This document shows, piece after piece, positions 6,344 through 15,965 of a DNA stretch of 40,426 nucleotides (its first letter is position 1; every line of letters starts with the position of its first letter). Source of the DNA: Chromatiales bacterium (GTDB lineage Bacteria; Pseudomonadota; Gammaproteobacteria; Steroidobacterales; GCA-2729495). Below the pieces are notes generated by a model. It had not been told where the DNA came from. It made no database searches and worked only from the letters and a program-made list of their open reading frames with translations. The position numbers were made by a program, and so were the translations under genes. The stretch spans positions 2,869,905 through 2,910,330 of the forward strand of contig CP070671.1 in assembly GCA_020351875.1 (NCBI GenBank). The letters are read 5' to 3'.

Positions 6344-9300
6344 ATGTCGCGCACGCAGTGTTTGCTGCTCATTTCTACTTTCACGACACTGCTACAGGTT
6401 CTGCCGGCGCCCGCTCTACAGGCCATGGACTGGACTCCGGAAACTCATACGCTGGCCGTTGGTGATTTCAATGGCGATCACCGGGATGACCTGTTGGTGA
6501 TTGCGCGTGACCCGTGGCGCAAAAGTGGGCTCGTGCTGGCCGATGCGACGGGGCAGCTCACGCGTGTTCAGCAGGTGTGGCGCTCGGACCACCTTGGAAT
6601 TGACTGGGCGGGGAATCGCGCGGTGCCCATCGTGGGCAGCTTCAGCGCCGGGAAGTGCACGGCGGGCCACATGGGCACGAGCTGCAATTATCCGGAAGAT
6701 GTCTACCTGCAATCGCGCGACGGTGGAGTGCACTCGCTGTTGTTCACCGATCACACGTCCGTGACGCTGGATGCGATCCAGCAGCAGTTCATCGATCCTC
6801 ACCTGTCAGTTGACTGGTCCGCCAACCGGCACCATGCGCTGGCCGCCCACCTTGACCGGGACAATTACCACGACCTGTTTCTGCAGGCGGTCAGTCCGGC
6901 GGATGAGAATTACGTGGTCTTCTCTACCACACTGAGTGGTTTCGACGATCCAGGCCAGCCGGCTCAGTCCTGGCCGAACCGATGGGCGGGTTTCGACTGG
7001 TCCGTCGCGGATGCGATCGTGCACTCAGGCGATTTCACTGGCGATGGGATTGACGACCTGCTGGTCCAGGGGCGAACGGCACCGGGCGATCCCTACGCGC
7101 CCGGCCAGTTCGGCATTCTCGCCGGCCAGGTCCAGGGGGGCTTCGTGCCAGAGAACGGTGCGGAACCGTCGCCGTGGCTGACGTGGGCCCGGCGCGATTT
7201 CTTCGCGCCCGACTGGTCTCCGGAGCACTACGCGCTGCATGTGGGTAACTTCAACAACGACCGCTACGACGACGTCCTGCTGCAGCCGTTAGCCGGCGGC
7301 GACGCCTACATCGTGTTCTTCGGCCCGGCAGCCGATATGGCCACCTGGACGGTTGCAACGCTTGTCGATGGGCAGCAGGGGCTGGTTTGGTCGGTTGACG
7401 CTGCGCAGTTGTGGACCGGCGACTTTAACGGCGACGGTCGCACCCAGTTGTACCGGGTACCGGTGAGTGGAGGCGGGGCCGGCCAACTGGTCACGGTTGC
7501 AAGTGTGAGTGCGGAGGGCCGGGCGGAACTGTCCGTGAAATCTTCGCCCGTGCCGGTGCTGGATACCGACGGCGGGTCCCAATCGCCAGTGCCCGGCACC
7601 GCTGTCGGCGCAACCCCCGGGCAGTTCGCGGTCAATGACCTGGGGGTGGCCACGTATACCGTTCCGATCCAGGTGCCGCCGGGCGTTCGGGGCATGCAGC
7701 CCGAATTGTCACTGCAATACGACAGCAGTCTCGGCAATGGCCTGCTGGGTGTCGGTTGGCGGCTGGCTGGGCTGCCCGAGATCGAGCGCTGTTCGGCCAT
7801 TGCCGACCCGCAGCTGGATGGTTTCACCGACGGCGTTGACCTGGATGGTAACGACCGGTTCTGCCTCGACGGTCAGCGCCTTGTCGCGGTCGGCGATGGT
7901 AGCGAGTACCGAACCGAAGTTGACTCGTTGCAACGCGTGCGAGCAGTTGGGCAGGCCGGCAGCGGGCCTGGCACCTTCCTGGTCGAGGACCGCGATGGCG
8001 TGACTTGGAGCTTGGGCGGACCGAGCGGTCGCGTTGCGGCAGGCGAACTTGGCGATGCGCTGGTCTACCTGGCGACCAGGGCCGAAGATCGCTACGGCAA
8101 CCACGTGCGTTACGAATGGGGGCAGGACGGCGACTCGCTGGCTTTTCGCCCGGATGCGATCAGTTGGCACGATGCGTTCGGCGAGGAGCTTGGGCGGCTG
8201 GAGTTTGGCTATTCCCCTCGCACTGACACCGGACGAGGCTGGCGAGTCGGGCAGCGTTGGTCCCATCCGTGGCGTCTCACAGAGTTACGCAGCTACACGC
8301 GCGGGGTGGACGGTGCGGCGGCAAATATTCCGGTGCGCGCTTACCACCTGGATTACGCCTATAGCTCCATCAATGACCTCAGTCACCTGGTGCAGCTGAC
8401 CGAATGCGAGCTCACCGCCGGGTCATGCCTGGGTGCGACCCGTTTCGGCGTTCAGACTGGCGAGCGCGGGTTCCTGCAGCAACCAGAGGTCACCGGTGCC
8501 GGTGAACAGAACCTTCCGGGCTTGCAGGCGTTGGACATCAATAACAACGGGATTCCCGACTATGTCTACCTGCTGGCACTGAGCGACGGCAAGCAGGCAT
8601 GGAATGTCAGGGCGGACGGCTTGAACGGTCCGCAGTTGCCGCGGGCCGCTCTCGCCACGGACTGGGACCGCCACATTGCCTTTCCGGTTGGCTTCCGCGG
8701 CATCGCGTTGGACTTCAACGGTGACGGTCATACCGACCTGGCGCAGGCCACGGATGATCGGGACGACGCGGGCACCAGGATCCAGCTGCTCGCCGGCGGC
8801 GATGACGGATTCGACATTCGCGATACCAGCCTCCCCAGCGAAGGCCGGGGCTTCTGGGCAAGTGGCGTCGGGGCCGATGTGAACGGTGACGGCCTGGACG
8901 ACCTGGTCAGTGCGCATGGGCCATGGGTGGAAGCCTTCATCAGCGATGGCAACGATCTCGGCGGCCGCAGCATTCGCGGGAACGTGCCAGGGTCGCTGCC
9001 GGATCGCGGCGCGACTGGCCCGACAGGCGGCGTACTGAGGCCGCTGAACTTCAACGGCGACGGCCGCACGGATCTCCTGACGATGGTGGCTGACTGCGAA
9101 CAGGCTCCCTATGTCGGCTATGTCTGCCAAAGTCATCAGTGGGTGGTCTATGCATGGCTCGATGATTCGGTCGAGCGTCTCGATATCGTCTTCAGCTTTC
9201 CTGCCGGTGACTACGTTCGCTTCCCGCGACTACTGGACGCCAACGGTGACGGCCTGACCGACCTGCTGTTTCACCATGCACAGAATCATCGCTGGGAATT

Positions 9301-12300
9301 GCATGTCAGCGATGGACAGCGGTTCAGACTGGCGTGGTTCGGTTCGGCCGTGTCTTTGCCCCAACACTCCGATGCCGAGTATTCCAGCGGCCAGCTCAAT
9401 GCTGACGCCCGCGCCTGGGCCGGCAAGCCCCAGGTTGCTGCAGAACTCAACGCGAGTGTGCTGGAAGACGCGCGGGTCATCGACTATGACCGCGACGGTC
9501 GCGACGAGCTGCTGCTGGCACTGCCCGGGCAGGCGAACCTTCAGGTCCTGGTGGGCGATGGTGAGGAAAGCTTCGTGGTCGCGTTGATTGATACGGGTGT
9601 CCCAGCCCCAGCATCGAGCGAGCGAGCGAGGTTGCGCGTGGTGGATGCGGGCGGTGACGGTGCGCGTGACCTGTTATGGCCGCAGATGGGTGGCAATTAC
9701 CTGCTGTATCACGGGCGTGGCCCGCATCGGGGCCTCGTTACCAGCATCGAAGATGGCACCGGCCATCAAACCCGGGTGCGCTATGGATTGATGACCGATC
9801 CGGCGGTATACCTCGGACAATCCGTGTTCGTGCAGGACAACAATCCCGTCACGTTCCCGTATCGACACTATTCCGCGCCCGTTTACGTCGTGCAGGAATC
9901 CGCCGTGGGTGATGCGACCGCGGTCGGAGACAGCGCTGTCCTGACGCATTACTCGTACGAGGGCGCCAAGTATCACGGGCAGGGGCGCGGCTTGCTGGGT
10001 TTCGCCCGAATGATCGCTCGTAACGAGAACCGGGGTGTCGTGACCGAGAACCACTTCGCGCAGCGTTTCCCGTTCCGGGGCATGCTGGCGCGGTCTCTGG
10101 TGCGGCTGCCGGATGACGCCGCGAGCGCCGAGATGAAGACCGTGCACCTGCCCGGCATTACATTCAGCTATCCGGCGATCTGTGACGAGGATGTGACTGC
10201 GCCCGCTTGCCAGTCTTTCATCAGCCCCGGGAGCGGCGCGGCGGGCTCTGCCCCTGAAGAACGCGTGATCAGCCGCAGTGAGAGCCGGCTTTCGGCCATT
10301 GTCACGGCAACGGGCGAAAACGGGATCAGCCGCCTGCCTTTCGTACAGCAAATCACGGATTATCAGTACAGCCTGTCGCCGGCTGATGAGGCCACGCCAC
10401 GCCTGCAGAAGCGCGTGACGACAACCTACCATTCGCCGGCGCATCCGGTTGACCAGTGGGGTAACCCAAGCCGAATACTCGTGGAAGCCGATGATGGCAG
10501 CGGCGGTTCCCTGCACGGGCTGACGGTCACTAATACCTGGCAGAATCGCACCGACGACTGGTGCCCGGGCCTGCTGAAGCGCTCGGTAACCACGCGAACC
10601 GCACCCGGGATGCCGCCGGTAACGCGCGAAGAGACCTTCCAGCACGATTCGCGATGTGCGCTGGTTCAGGCTGTCACCCAGCCAGGCTTGGCAGCGGCCC
10701 GGGTGACGCAAAGCTTTGCGTACGATGAGCTTGGCAACCGTGTCGAAGACATGGTCGCAGCCGCCTCCGAGGCCCCGCGAAGCTCGCGTTGGAATTATGG
10801 CGCCCGCTACCACGGGCGATTCGTCACCAGCGAAAGTAATCCTGCAGGACACTCCGTCGCCATTCGGTGGGACCCTCGCTTCGGACTACGCAGCGCGCAG
10901 TCGTTGCCAACGATCGGCGGCGATTCTTCCCGAGCCGAGACGTTGTTCCGCTACGATAACTTCGGGCGCATGATCAGTCGCCGCGGCCCGCAGCCCGGGA
11001 TCCGTGAGGAATGGCTACACCAGTGGTGTTCATCCGCAGATTGTGACGCACCGTCGGCGGTGACCAGGGTTCTCAGCCTGCGTGCCGACGGCCAGGAGTT
11101 CGTGCAGGAGTTCGATTCCCTCGGCCGGACGGTGCACGCGCATCGCCTGGCCTTCGGCGCGGGGCGTATCCATGTTGACCGGCGCTTCGATGCGCTCGGT
11201 CGGGAATATCTGACGTCGCGTCCGTATGCTGACGGACAGGCTAACTGGTGCTATCGGTTTCGCGAGTTTGACGCGCTCAATCGCGTGATCTTCGAGCAAG
11301 CGCCCACCGGTGCCGTCGACTGCATCGGCAGTACCCCGCCCGGACCGGCTGCGCGGCCGCCTGCGGCAGGACGCCAGGAAATCTCGATCTACGATCTCGT
11401 GGCCGCAGATGGGATTGCCGTGCAGCGGGAAAGACGCTTTCCCGGTGAGCCCGGCACGGTCCCGACCACAACCGAACTGGCGCATGACGTGATGGATCGT
11501 CCCGTGCGGGTGACAGAGGTCGGCACTGGTGCGACAGCAACCGCAACCTACCAGTGGTTCGCTGACGGTAACCTGGCCGAGGTCAGTGGGCCTGACGGAA
11601 CCGTCACGTCGATGACCTACGACAGTCTCGGCCATCTCAACGTCGTTGCCGACCCCCATCTTGGACAACGCATCTATGTCCGCAACGCGTTGGGTGAAGT
11701 CACCTGGGAGATTGACGGGAACGGCCAGCTCACCGGCTACCAGTACGATGGTCTTTCCCGTCTGACCAAACGCATTCAGCGCTACAACTATCTGGATGGC
11801 AACGACCCGGAACAGTTAGTCACCGAGTGGGTGTTCGACACGGCACCCGGCGCTGGCGCGGGGCGGCTGGCCAAAGCGGTTGGTCCCTATCGCCTCGGCT
11901 CGGGACCTGACGAAGCAGGGCAGGAGGTCCGTTGGCACTATGACGCCTTCGGTCAGCCGACCCGGGAAGTGCATCGTCTGAACGATGCGGGGCAGCTGAT
12001 CTATGCCTGGTGGGACCGAGCCTATGATGAGCACGGTCGGCTGGCGGAACTGATCTACCCGTCAGCTGCACTCGATGGCGACGAGAGCCTGGCCGGAGGC
12101 CAGCGCTTGTCACTGTCTTATAGCTACGACGGCCGCGTCTACCTCAAGCGGGTGAGGGATTCCGATGACGTGGTTCACTGGGAGTCCCTCGGAGCCGATG
12201 CAAACGGCGCCTATGCTGAGTTCTTGCTGGACAATGGCGCAGTCAACATACGGCGTACGCGCGACGTGGCCAGCGGCCGGCTGGTCAGCACATCCGCTCG

Positions 12301-14170
12301 TCGTGGCTGGACCTGGCAGCAGCAACAGTTCTACCACTGGTCAGGTAACGGCGACCTGCAGTATGCCGAAGACGCGGTCAGGGATACGCAAGACCGGCTT
12401 GACTACGACGCCCTGGGGCGCCTGGCCGGCGTCGTCCAGGAGGCGGGAGACAGGGTCCTGCACGAGGACACGTTTCGCTATGACAGCGCCGGCAATATCG
12501 TCGATGCAGCCGGCGCAGGTGTAAGTTTCAGTTACGATCCGTCGCGGCCGCAGGCCGTGAGGCAGGTGCAACGCGAAGGCGCCGCACTACCTCAAGACTA
12601 CGTCTACGACGAGAACGGTAATGTCCTGGCGCGTGGCGCGGACGTCTTCGAGTGGACACCATCCAATCAATTGGCCGCGGTGCGCAGTGGTGGTCGGGAA
12701 ACTCGGTTCGACTACGACCACGCCGGCCGCGTCTACCGCCAGTCGCACCTGGAACCCGGACTGTCCCGCCGAGTGCTCCATGCCGGGCCGGATTTCTCGA
12801 TTATTTTCACTAATGGCACGGCCCATGGAGTGCAGCACCGGCTCAGGGCTGCGGGCGAACTGGTTGCTATCGTCAGTGCCCCGGGTACCGGTGTAAACGA
12901 CAGCGCCTATCTATATCGCGACGCACTGGGCTCCATCGTTGGTGTTGCCGACGGCGGCGGGCTGCAGGCTATCGGCTACCGCAGCTGGGGCGAACCGTAC
13001 GACAGGCAAGCCACGGGGGCGGGAAATCCCGACACTGTGCCAGACTATTTGCAGTCTGACGGTCCAGGCATCGGATTTACCGGGCACCGGCACCTGGCTG
13101 CCAACGGTTTCGTGCACATGGGCGGCCGGGTACTCGATGCGGTCACCGGCCGCTTTTTGTCCCCGGACCCGGTTACCCAGTTCCCGCTGTCACCCCATGG
13201 CCTGAACCGCTATGCCTATGCGTTGAATCGCCCCGCCACCTTTGTCGATCCCTACGGTCTGTCGGTCGGAGACTGGGTCGAGGACCTGGGGAAGAGATTG
13301 TTCTTCGCCGCGCCGACTTTCGTGTTAGGCGGCGGCATTGGCGGCGCACTGGGTTGGGGCCCATGGGAAACCGCGGGTTTGTCACTGTCACTCTCGGTTA
13401 CGGGTTACCGTGGCCAGGCTGGCCGGGGCCGCGCCCCGGTAACGGCAACTGCAGGTCCCGGTTACACCGGCACGATGGGCCTGGGCCAGCCACGCGGGAT
13501 TGCTCTGTCGCTGGCCGACGCCGAGTCAGTGACCCGCGAATCGACGGCCACGCTGACCCACATGCGCGTGCAGTTCGGTCTGCGAGGTTGGCATCATGCG
13601 GCGGGGGCTGCCCGGACGAAGCGGGATGGTGTGGGGCCTGTTCCCGACCCGGCAGGCGAGGCGGCGAACCGAATCGGCGACCTGGTTCAGCCGTCTGCCG
13701 ACAAGGATGACACCCGGCGCCCGGGCCAGGTTTACCTGGTTGGGCACCCCGTTCAGGCAGTTGGCCCTTTGCATACCGCTATCGAATATCGCGACGAGTA
13801 CGGCGTGTTCTGGATAAGTGCCGGCCCGGAGGGTTGGAGCGTAGAAGGCTTCCAGGTACTGGCGGGCGGTGTCGGAACCTACACAAATGGGGTGCGGCCA
13901 ACAGATGTGCCGGCCAACAATGCGGTGCTCGCAGAAGTGCAGCCGCCGCCCGGCCTCACGTCACAGGACTATTTCGAGCGATTGCGATCAGGGGCATCGG
14001 CTTACTGCAACTGTGCCGACTACGATCTCTTTCCTGATCCCGCCGACGGGTACAACTCGAATAGCTACACGATTGGGCTGATTCAGGCGACCGGTGGCCG
14101 CACCGATTTCAATCCCTCGAGCCTGGTGGGCGGGAACAAGCCTCTGCCACCGGCGTATTTTGGCTACTGA
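6344..14170 (+). CDS. Giant exported SpvB/VCBS/YD-repeat (Rhs/TcB-like) protein with distinct C-terminal domain
   Basis: This encodes 2608 residues. The ATG at 6344 is chosen for its perfect AAGGAGG six bases upstream and its Sec signal peptide (MSRTQCLLLISTF..., cleavage likely after residue 27). Domains in order are: FG-GAP/VCBS-like Ca-binding repeats (about 38-370, e.g. GDFNGDHRDDLL); an SpvB N-terminal block (about 415-490, PELSLQYDSSLGNGLLGVGW); more NGDG repeats (about 790-1060); a TcdB-mid-like segment (about 1125-1265, YHGQGRGLLGFARM); at least 13 YD repeats (about 1455-2140); and the Rhs core (2188-2306) with GRFLSPDP and ending VDPYGL at 2302-2306. Residues 2307-2608 form a different C-terminal module. 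It begins with a hydrophobic Gly-rich segment and later carries HTAIEY (His2477), CNC (2555-2557) and YNSNSY (2570-2575). By analogy to Rhs proteins the shell would encase this module, which would be the effector. The Sec signal suggests periplasmic or surface delivery. No VgrG, PAAR or TcC gene is in the window. Confidence 0.9.
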   Translation: MSRTQCLLLISTFTTLLQVLPAPALQAMDWTPETHTLAVGDFNGDHRDDLLVIARDPWRKSGLVLADATGQLTRVQQVWRSDHLGIDWAGNRAVPIVGSFSAGKCTAGHMGTSCNYPEDVYLQSRDGGVHSLLFTDHTSVTLDAIQQQFIDPHLSVDWSANRHHALAAHLDRDNYHDLFLQAVSPADENYVVFSTTLSGFDDPGQPAQSWPNRWAGFDWSVADAIVHSGDFTGDGIDDLLVQGRTAPGDPYAPGQFGILAGQVQGGFVPENGAEPSPWLTWARRDFFAPDWSPEHYALHVGNFNNDRYDDVLLQPLAGGDAYIVFFGPAADMATWTVATLVDGQQGLVWSVDAAQLWTGDFNGDGRTQLYRVPVSGGGAGQLVTVASVSAEGRAELSVKSSPVPVLDTDGGSQSPVPGTAVGATPGQFAVNDLGVATYTVPIQVPPGVRGMQPELSLQYDSSLGNGLLGVGWRLAGLPEIERCSAIADPQLDGFTDGVDLDGNDRFCLDGQRLVAVGDGSEYRTEVDSLQRVRAVGQAGSGPGTFLVEDRDGVTWSLGGPSGRVAAGELGDALVYLATRAEDRYGNHVRYEWGQDGDSLAFRPDAISWHDAFGEELGRLEFGYSPRTDTGRGWRVGQRWSHPWRLTELRSYTRGVDGAAANIPVRAYHLDYAYSSINDLSHLVQLTECELTAGSCLGATRFGVQTGERGFLQQPEVTGAGEQNLPGLQALDINNNGIPDYVYLLALSDGKQAWNVRADGLNGPQLPRAALATDWDRHIAFPVGFRGIALDFNGDGHTDLAQATDDRDDAGTRIQLLAGGDDGFDIRDTSLPSEGRGFWASGVGADVNGDGLDDLVSAHGPWVEAFISDGNDLGGRSIRGNVPGSLPDRGATGPTGGVLRPLNFNGDGRTDLLTMVADCEQAPYVGYVCQSHQWVVYAWLDDSVERLDIVFSFPAGDYVRFPRLLDANGDGLTDLLFHHAQNHRWELHVSDGQRFRLAWFGSAVSLPQHSDAEYSSGQLNADARAWAGKPQVAAELNASVLEDARVIDYDRDGRDELLLALPGQANLQVLVGDGEESFVVALIDTGVPAPASSERARLRVVDAGGDGARDLLWPQMGGNYLLYHGRGPHRGLVTSIEDGTGHQTRVRYGLMTDPAVYLGQSVFVQDNNPVTFPYRHYSAPVYVVQESAVGDATAVGDSAVLTHYSYEGAKYHGQGRGLLGFARMIARNENRGVVTENHFAQRFPFRGMLARSLVRLPDDAASAEMKTVHLPGITFSYPAICDEDVTAPACQSFISPGSGAAGSAPEERVISRSESRLSAIVTATGENGISRLPFVQQITDYQYSLSPADEATPRLQKRVTTTYHSPAHPVDQWGNPSRILVEADDGSGGSLHGLTVTNTWQNRTDDWCPGLLKRSVTTRTAPGMPPVTREETFQHDSRCALVQAVTQPGLAAARVTQSFAYDELGNRVEDMVAAASEAPRSSRWNYGARYHGRFVTSESNPAGHSVAIRWDPRFGLRSAQSLPTIGGDSSRAETLFRYDNFGRMISRRGPQPGIREEWLHQWCSSADCDAPSAVTRVLSLRADGQEFVQEFDSLGRTVHAHRLAFGAGRIHVDRRFDALGREYLTSRPYADGQANWCYRFREFDALNRVIFEQAPTGAVDCIGSTPPGPAARPPAAGRQEISIYDLVAADGIAVQRERRFPGEPGTVPTTTELAHDVMDRPVRVTEVGTGATATATYQWFADGNLAEVSGPDGTVTSMTYDSLGHLNVVADPHLGQRIYVRNALGEVTWEIDGNGQLTGYQYDGLSRLTKRIQRYNYLDGNDPEQLVTEWVFDTAPGAGAGRLAKAVGPYRLGSGPDEAGQEVRWHYDAFGQPTREVHRLNDAGQLIYAWWDRAYDEHGRLAELIYPSAALDGDESLAGGQRLSLSYSYDGRVYLKRVRDSDDVVHWESLGADANGAYAEFLLDNGAVNIRRTRDVASGRLVSTSARRGWTWQQQQFYHWSGNGDLQYAEDAVRDTQDRLDYDALGRLAGVVQEAGDRVLHEDTFRYDSAGNIVDAAGAGVSFSYDPSRPQAVRQVQREGAALPQDYVYDENGNVLARGADVFEWTPSNQLAAVRSGGRETRFDYDHAGRVYRQSHLEPGLSRRVLHAGPDFSIIFTNGTAHGVQHRLRAAGELVAIVSAPGTGVNDSAYLYRDALGSIVGVADGGGLQAIGYRSWGEPYDRQATGAGNPDTVPDYLQSDGPGIGFTGHRHLAANGFVHMGGRVLDAVTGRFLSPDPVTQFPLSPHGLNRYAYALNRPATFVDPYGLSVGDWVEDLGKRLFFAAPTFVLGGGIGGALGWGPWETAGLSLSLSVTGYRGQAGRGRAPVTATAGPGYTGTMGLGQPRGIALSLADAESVTRESTATLTHMRVQFGLRGWHHAAGAARTKRDGVGPVPDPAGEAANRIGDLVQPSADKDDTRRPGQVYLVGHPVQAVGPLHTAIEYRDEYGVFWISAGPEGWSVEGFQVLAGGVGTYTNGVRPTDVPANNAVLAEVQPPPGLTSQDYFERLRSGASAYCNCADYDLFPDPADGYNSNSYTIGLIQATGGRTDFNPSSLVGGNKPLPPAYFGY

Positions 14171-14185
14171 AGGATCTTGCTGTAA

Positions 14186-14719
14186 GTGGTTACGTTGATG
14201 AACGCGTGGTACCCGAATGCTGCCCGAATGCTTCTGTTGATGGCGCCGGCGATGCTCGGCGGTTGCGGGCCATATGTCGAGCCGTATCGCTATATCAGTC
14301 TGGCCGATACCCCCGGACTGCAGCAGGTTGAAGCTCGGCAGCCAGAACTCTCGGGACTGTATTTCGCCGGCGACATGCCGGTGCGATACGAGTTGCGCCG
14401 GCCCGGATACGCGGTGGAAATAATGGTTCCCGAAGGCAGTTACCTGCCAGCGATCGAACTGAGCATCGACTCCGCGGACCTGCGGCTGGTGCCCGCAGAT
14501 GCAGAGGTCCCGCCCGCGCCGATCTTTTGCGGCGCGTGGTACCCGGATCCAGCCGATCCGGCGCGACTCCAGTTCGGCTGGTCGCCAAATTGCGACAGCG
14601 AACCGCCCTGGGGCCTGACCTTCTTCGTTACCGACGACAGTGGTGAGCAACTAGGGGAGGAAAAACTTCGCTTTCAACTCGAACGGAATGGCTGGCTGGT
14701 GCTCGTGGATGCGGTTTGA
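14186..14719 (+). CDS. Putative lipoprotein directly downstream of the YD-repeat gene (candidate immunity/partner)
   Basis: I do not recognise the family. The protein is 177 residues from the GTG at 14186, or 173 from the ATG at 14198. The GTG has an AAGGA about 12 bases upstream; the ATG has no clear site. The N-terminus is a type II signal peptide with the lipobox MLGGC (Cys23 counted from the ATG). The mature part is acidic and rich in Pro and aromatic residues, with FCGAW and SPNCDSE, two cysteines that could pair in the periplasm. It starts 15-27 bp after the stop of the giant gene on the same strand, and both lie upstream of a shared strong terminator. A lipoprotein immunity or anchoring partner for the exported protein is an inference from this position. 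Confidence 0.6.
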   Translation: MVTLMNAWYPNAARMLLLMAPAMLGGCGPYVEPYRYISLADTPGLQQVEARQPELSGLYFAGDMPVRYELRRPGYAVEIMVPEGSYLPAIELSIDSADLRLVPADAEVPPAPIFCGAWYPDPADPARLQFGWSPNCDSEPPWGLTFFVTDDSGEQLGEEKLRFQLERNGWLVLVDAV

Positions 14720-14863
14720 CATAACACTATTACGCGACGAGCTTGTCCGATAAACGAATAAAAATAGAGAGTTATGAAGCCTATGTGATGTCGAGTGCAG
14801 GCTTCGCCGAGACAGCACCTCGCTTGCCTCCAGCCTGACAGGCTCCTAAACTGTTAACAAGAT

Positions 14864-14900
14864 GACGCACCGCGCGTGAGCGCGGCTGCGTCTTTTTTTT
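14864..14900 (+). terminator. Strong rho-independent terminator
   Basis: GACGCA (14864-14869) pairs with TGCGTC (14887-14892), and CCGCGC (14870-14875) pairs with GCGCGG (14880-14885) around a GTGA loop with one bulged C. Eight T residues follow (14893-14900). It closes the YD-repeat/lipoprotein transcription unit. A smaller AGCCT/AGGCT hairpin lies just before it at 14832-14844. Confidence 0.85.
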
Positions 14901-14940
14901 GGCCGATCAAAACAGAACAAAAACAGTGGGGATTCGGGCC

Positions 14941-15819
14941 ATGCGGAAGTTTATAAGTCGTGCCGTCACCTCGATCGCGGCACTGGGCGTTGCCCTCGCG
15001 ATGAGTCCGGCCAATGCGGTGCAGGTATCCACCCAGCTAGGCCTGGTCGTGGATATTTCCGGCAGCGTCGACGACACCGAGTACAACCTGCAGCGGCAGG
15101 GTTACGTGGACGCGTTCAACAACCCCGCCATTCAGTCGCTGATCAGCAACTCGCCGAACGGCGTCGCGGTCGCGGTGTTCTATTTCAGCACACTGGCCAC
15201 TGCCACCCGGACGGACTCGTCAGATCCTGATTACGTCAGCTGGAGCGCGCCGATTCTCGACTGGACACTGCTGCAAGACGCAGCGGACGCATCGGCCTTC
15301 GCAACGGCCATTGGCAACATCGCGCGACCCACTGCTGATCCCTCTGATCCCAAGGGGGATACGAACATCGCCGATGGCGTGCAGGCGGCAGCCAATTCGA
15401 TGCTGAACAATGGTTTCGAAGGCCGGATGGTGATCGACGTGTCGGGCGATGGCGCCCAGAACACCGAACTGGACGGTACGCAGCCTGATGACGGTTGCAA
15501 TGGCGACATATTCACGCAAATTTCACAGGTTTGCTTTGATGTGGTCGAAGGCCAGCGGGATGCTGCAGGTGCCGCTGGCATCACGATCAACGGTCTGGCG
15601 ATCACGACGGAATCGCCGTTGCTCGAAGGCTATTTCGCTGATCACGTCATCACGGGTGACGGCAGCTTCGTGCTGGTTGCCGAAAGCTTCGAGGCTTTCG
15701 GGAGCGCGATTGCCGAGAAGATTGCAACGGAGATCATTCCGGTACCGGCGGCCGTGTACCTGTTCGGCTCGGCCCTGCTCGGGCTGGGCGGGCTGGCACG
15801 TCGCCGGCAGAAGAACTGA
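14941..15819 (+). CDS. DUF1194-like von Willebrand factor A protein with VPxPA-type C-terminal sorting tail
   Basis: This encodes 292 residues from the ATG at 14941, preceded by GGGGAT. The start gives a signal peptide (MRKFISRAVTSIAALGVALAMSPANA). The mature protein opens with LGLVVDISGSVDDTEYNLQRQGY, a VWA strand with an intact DxSxS metal-ion-dependent adhesion motif, and contains MVIDVSGDGAQNTE and TTESPLLEGYF as in DUF1194 proteins. It ends in VPVPAAVYLFGSALLGLGG and then RRRQKN: a Pro-containing motif, a hydrophobic helix and a basic tail. This is the layout of PEP-CTERM-type proteins, which exosortase processes. It is probably secreted and transiently membrane-anchored. The exosortase gene is not in the window. 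Flanking intrinsic terminators suggest it is transcribed alone. Confidence 0.85.
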   Translation: MRKFISRAVTSIAALGVALAMSPANAVQVSTQLGLVVDISGSVDDTEYNLQRQGYVDAFNNPAIQSLISNSPNGVAVAVFYFSTLATATRTDSSDPDYVSWSAPILDWTLLQDAADASAFATAIGNIARPTADPSDPKGDTNIADGVQAAANSMLNNGFEGRMVIDVSGDGAQNTELDGTQPDDGCNGDIFTQISQVCFDVVEGQRDAAGAAGITINGLAITTESPLLEGYFADHVITGDGSFVLVAESFEAFGSAIAEKIATEIIPVPAAVYLFGSALLGLGGLARRRQKN

Positions 15820-15842
15820 TTTGGCTGAGGATCTAGCCCCAT

Positions 15843-15870
15843 AGCCGCCCTTTTTGGGCGGCTTCTTTTT
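15843..15870 (+). terminator. Rho-independent terminator after the VWA gene
   Basis: AGCCGCCC (15843-15850) pairs perfectly with GGGCGGCT (15856-15863) around a TTTTT loop, and the T-rich tract TCTTTTT follows (15864-15870). It lies 24 bp after the stop at 15819. Confidence 0.9.
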
Positions 15871-15965
15871 CAGCGCCATGGGCAGGTGCTGAGCTGAGGG
15901 AAGGGCCAGAGTCTCGGGTTCACTGGGGATACGCGCGAGGGCAGCGCGAACGCGAGGAGAAGACG

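Noticed and set aside
6235..6465. 76-residue frame in the giant gene's leader
   Set aside because: It overlaps the hairpins and the signal peptide region in another frame and has no ribosome-binding site.
10400..12760. Possible tandem DNA repeat array inside the giant gene
   Set aside because: The repetition is at protein level (YD repeats). The DNA copies are too diverged to count as a nucleotide repeat or CRISPR-like array.
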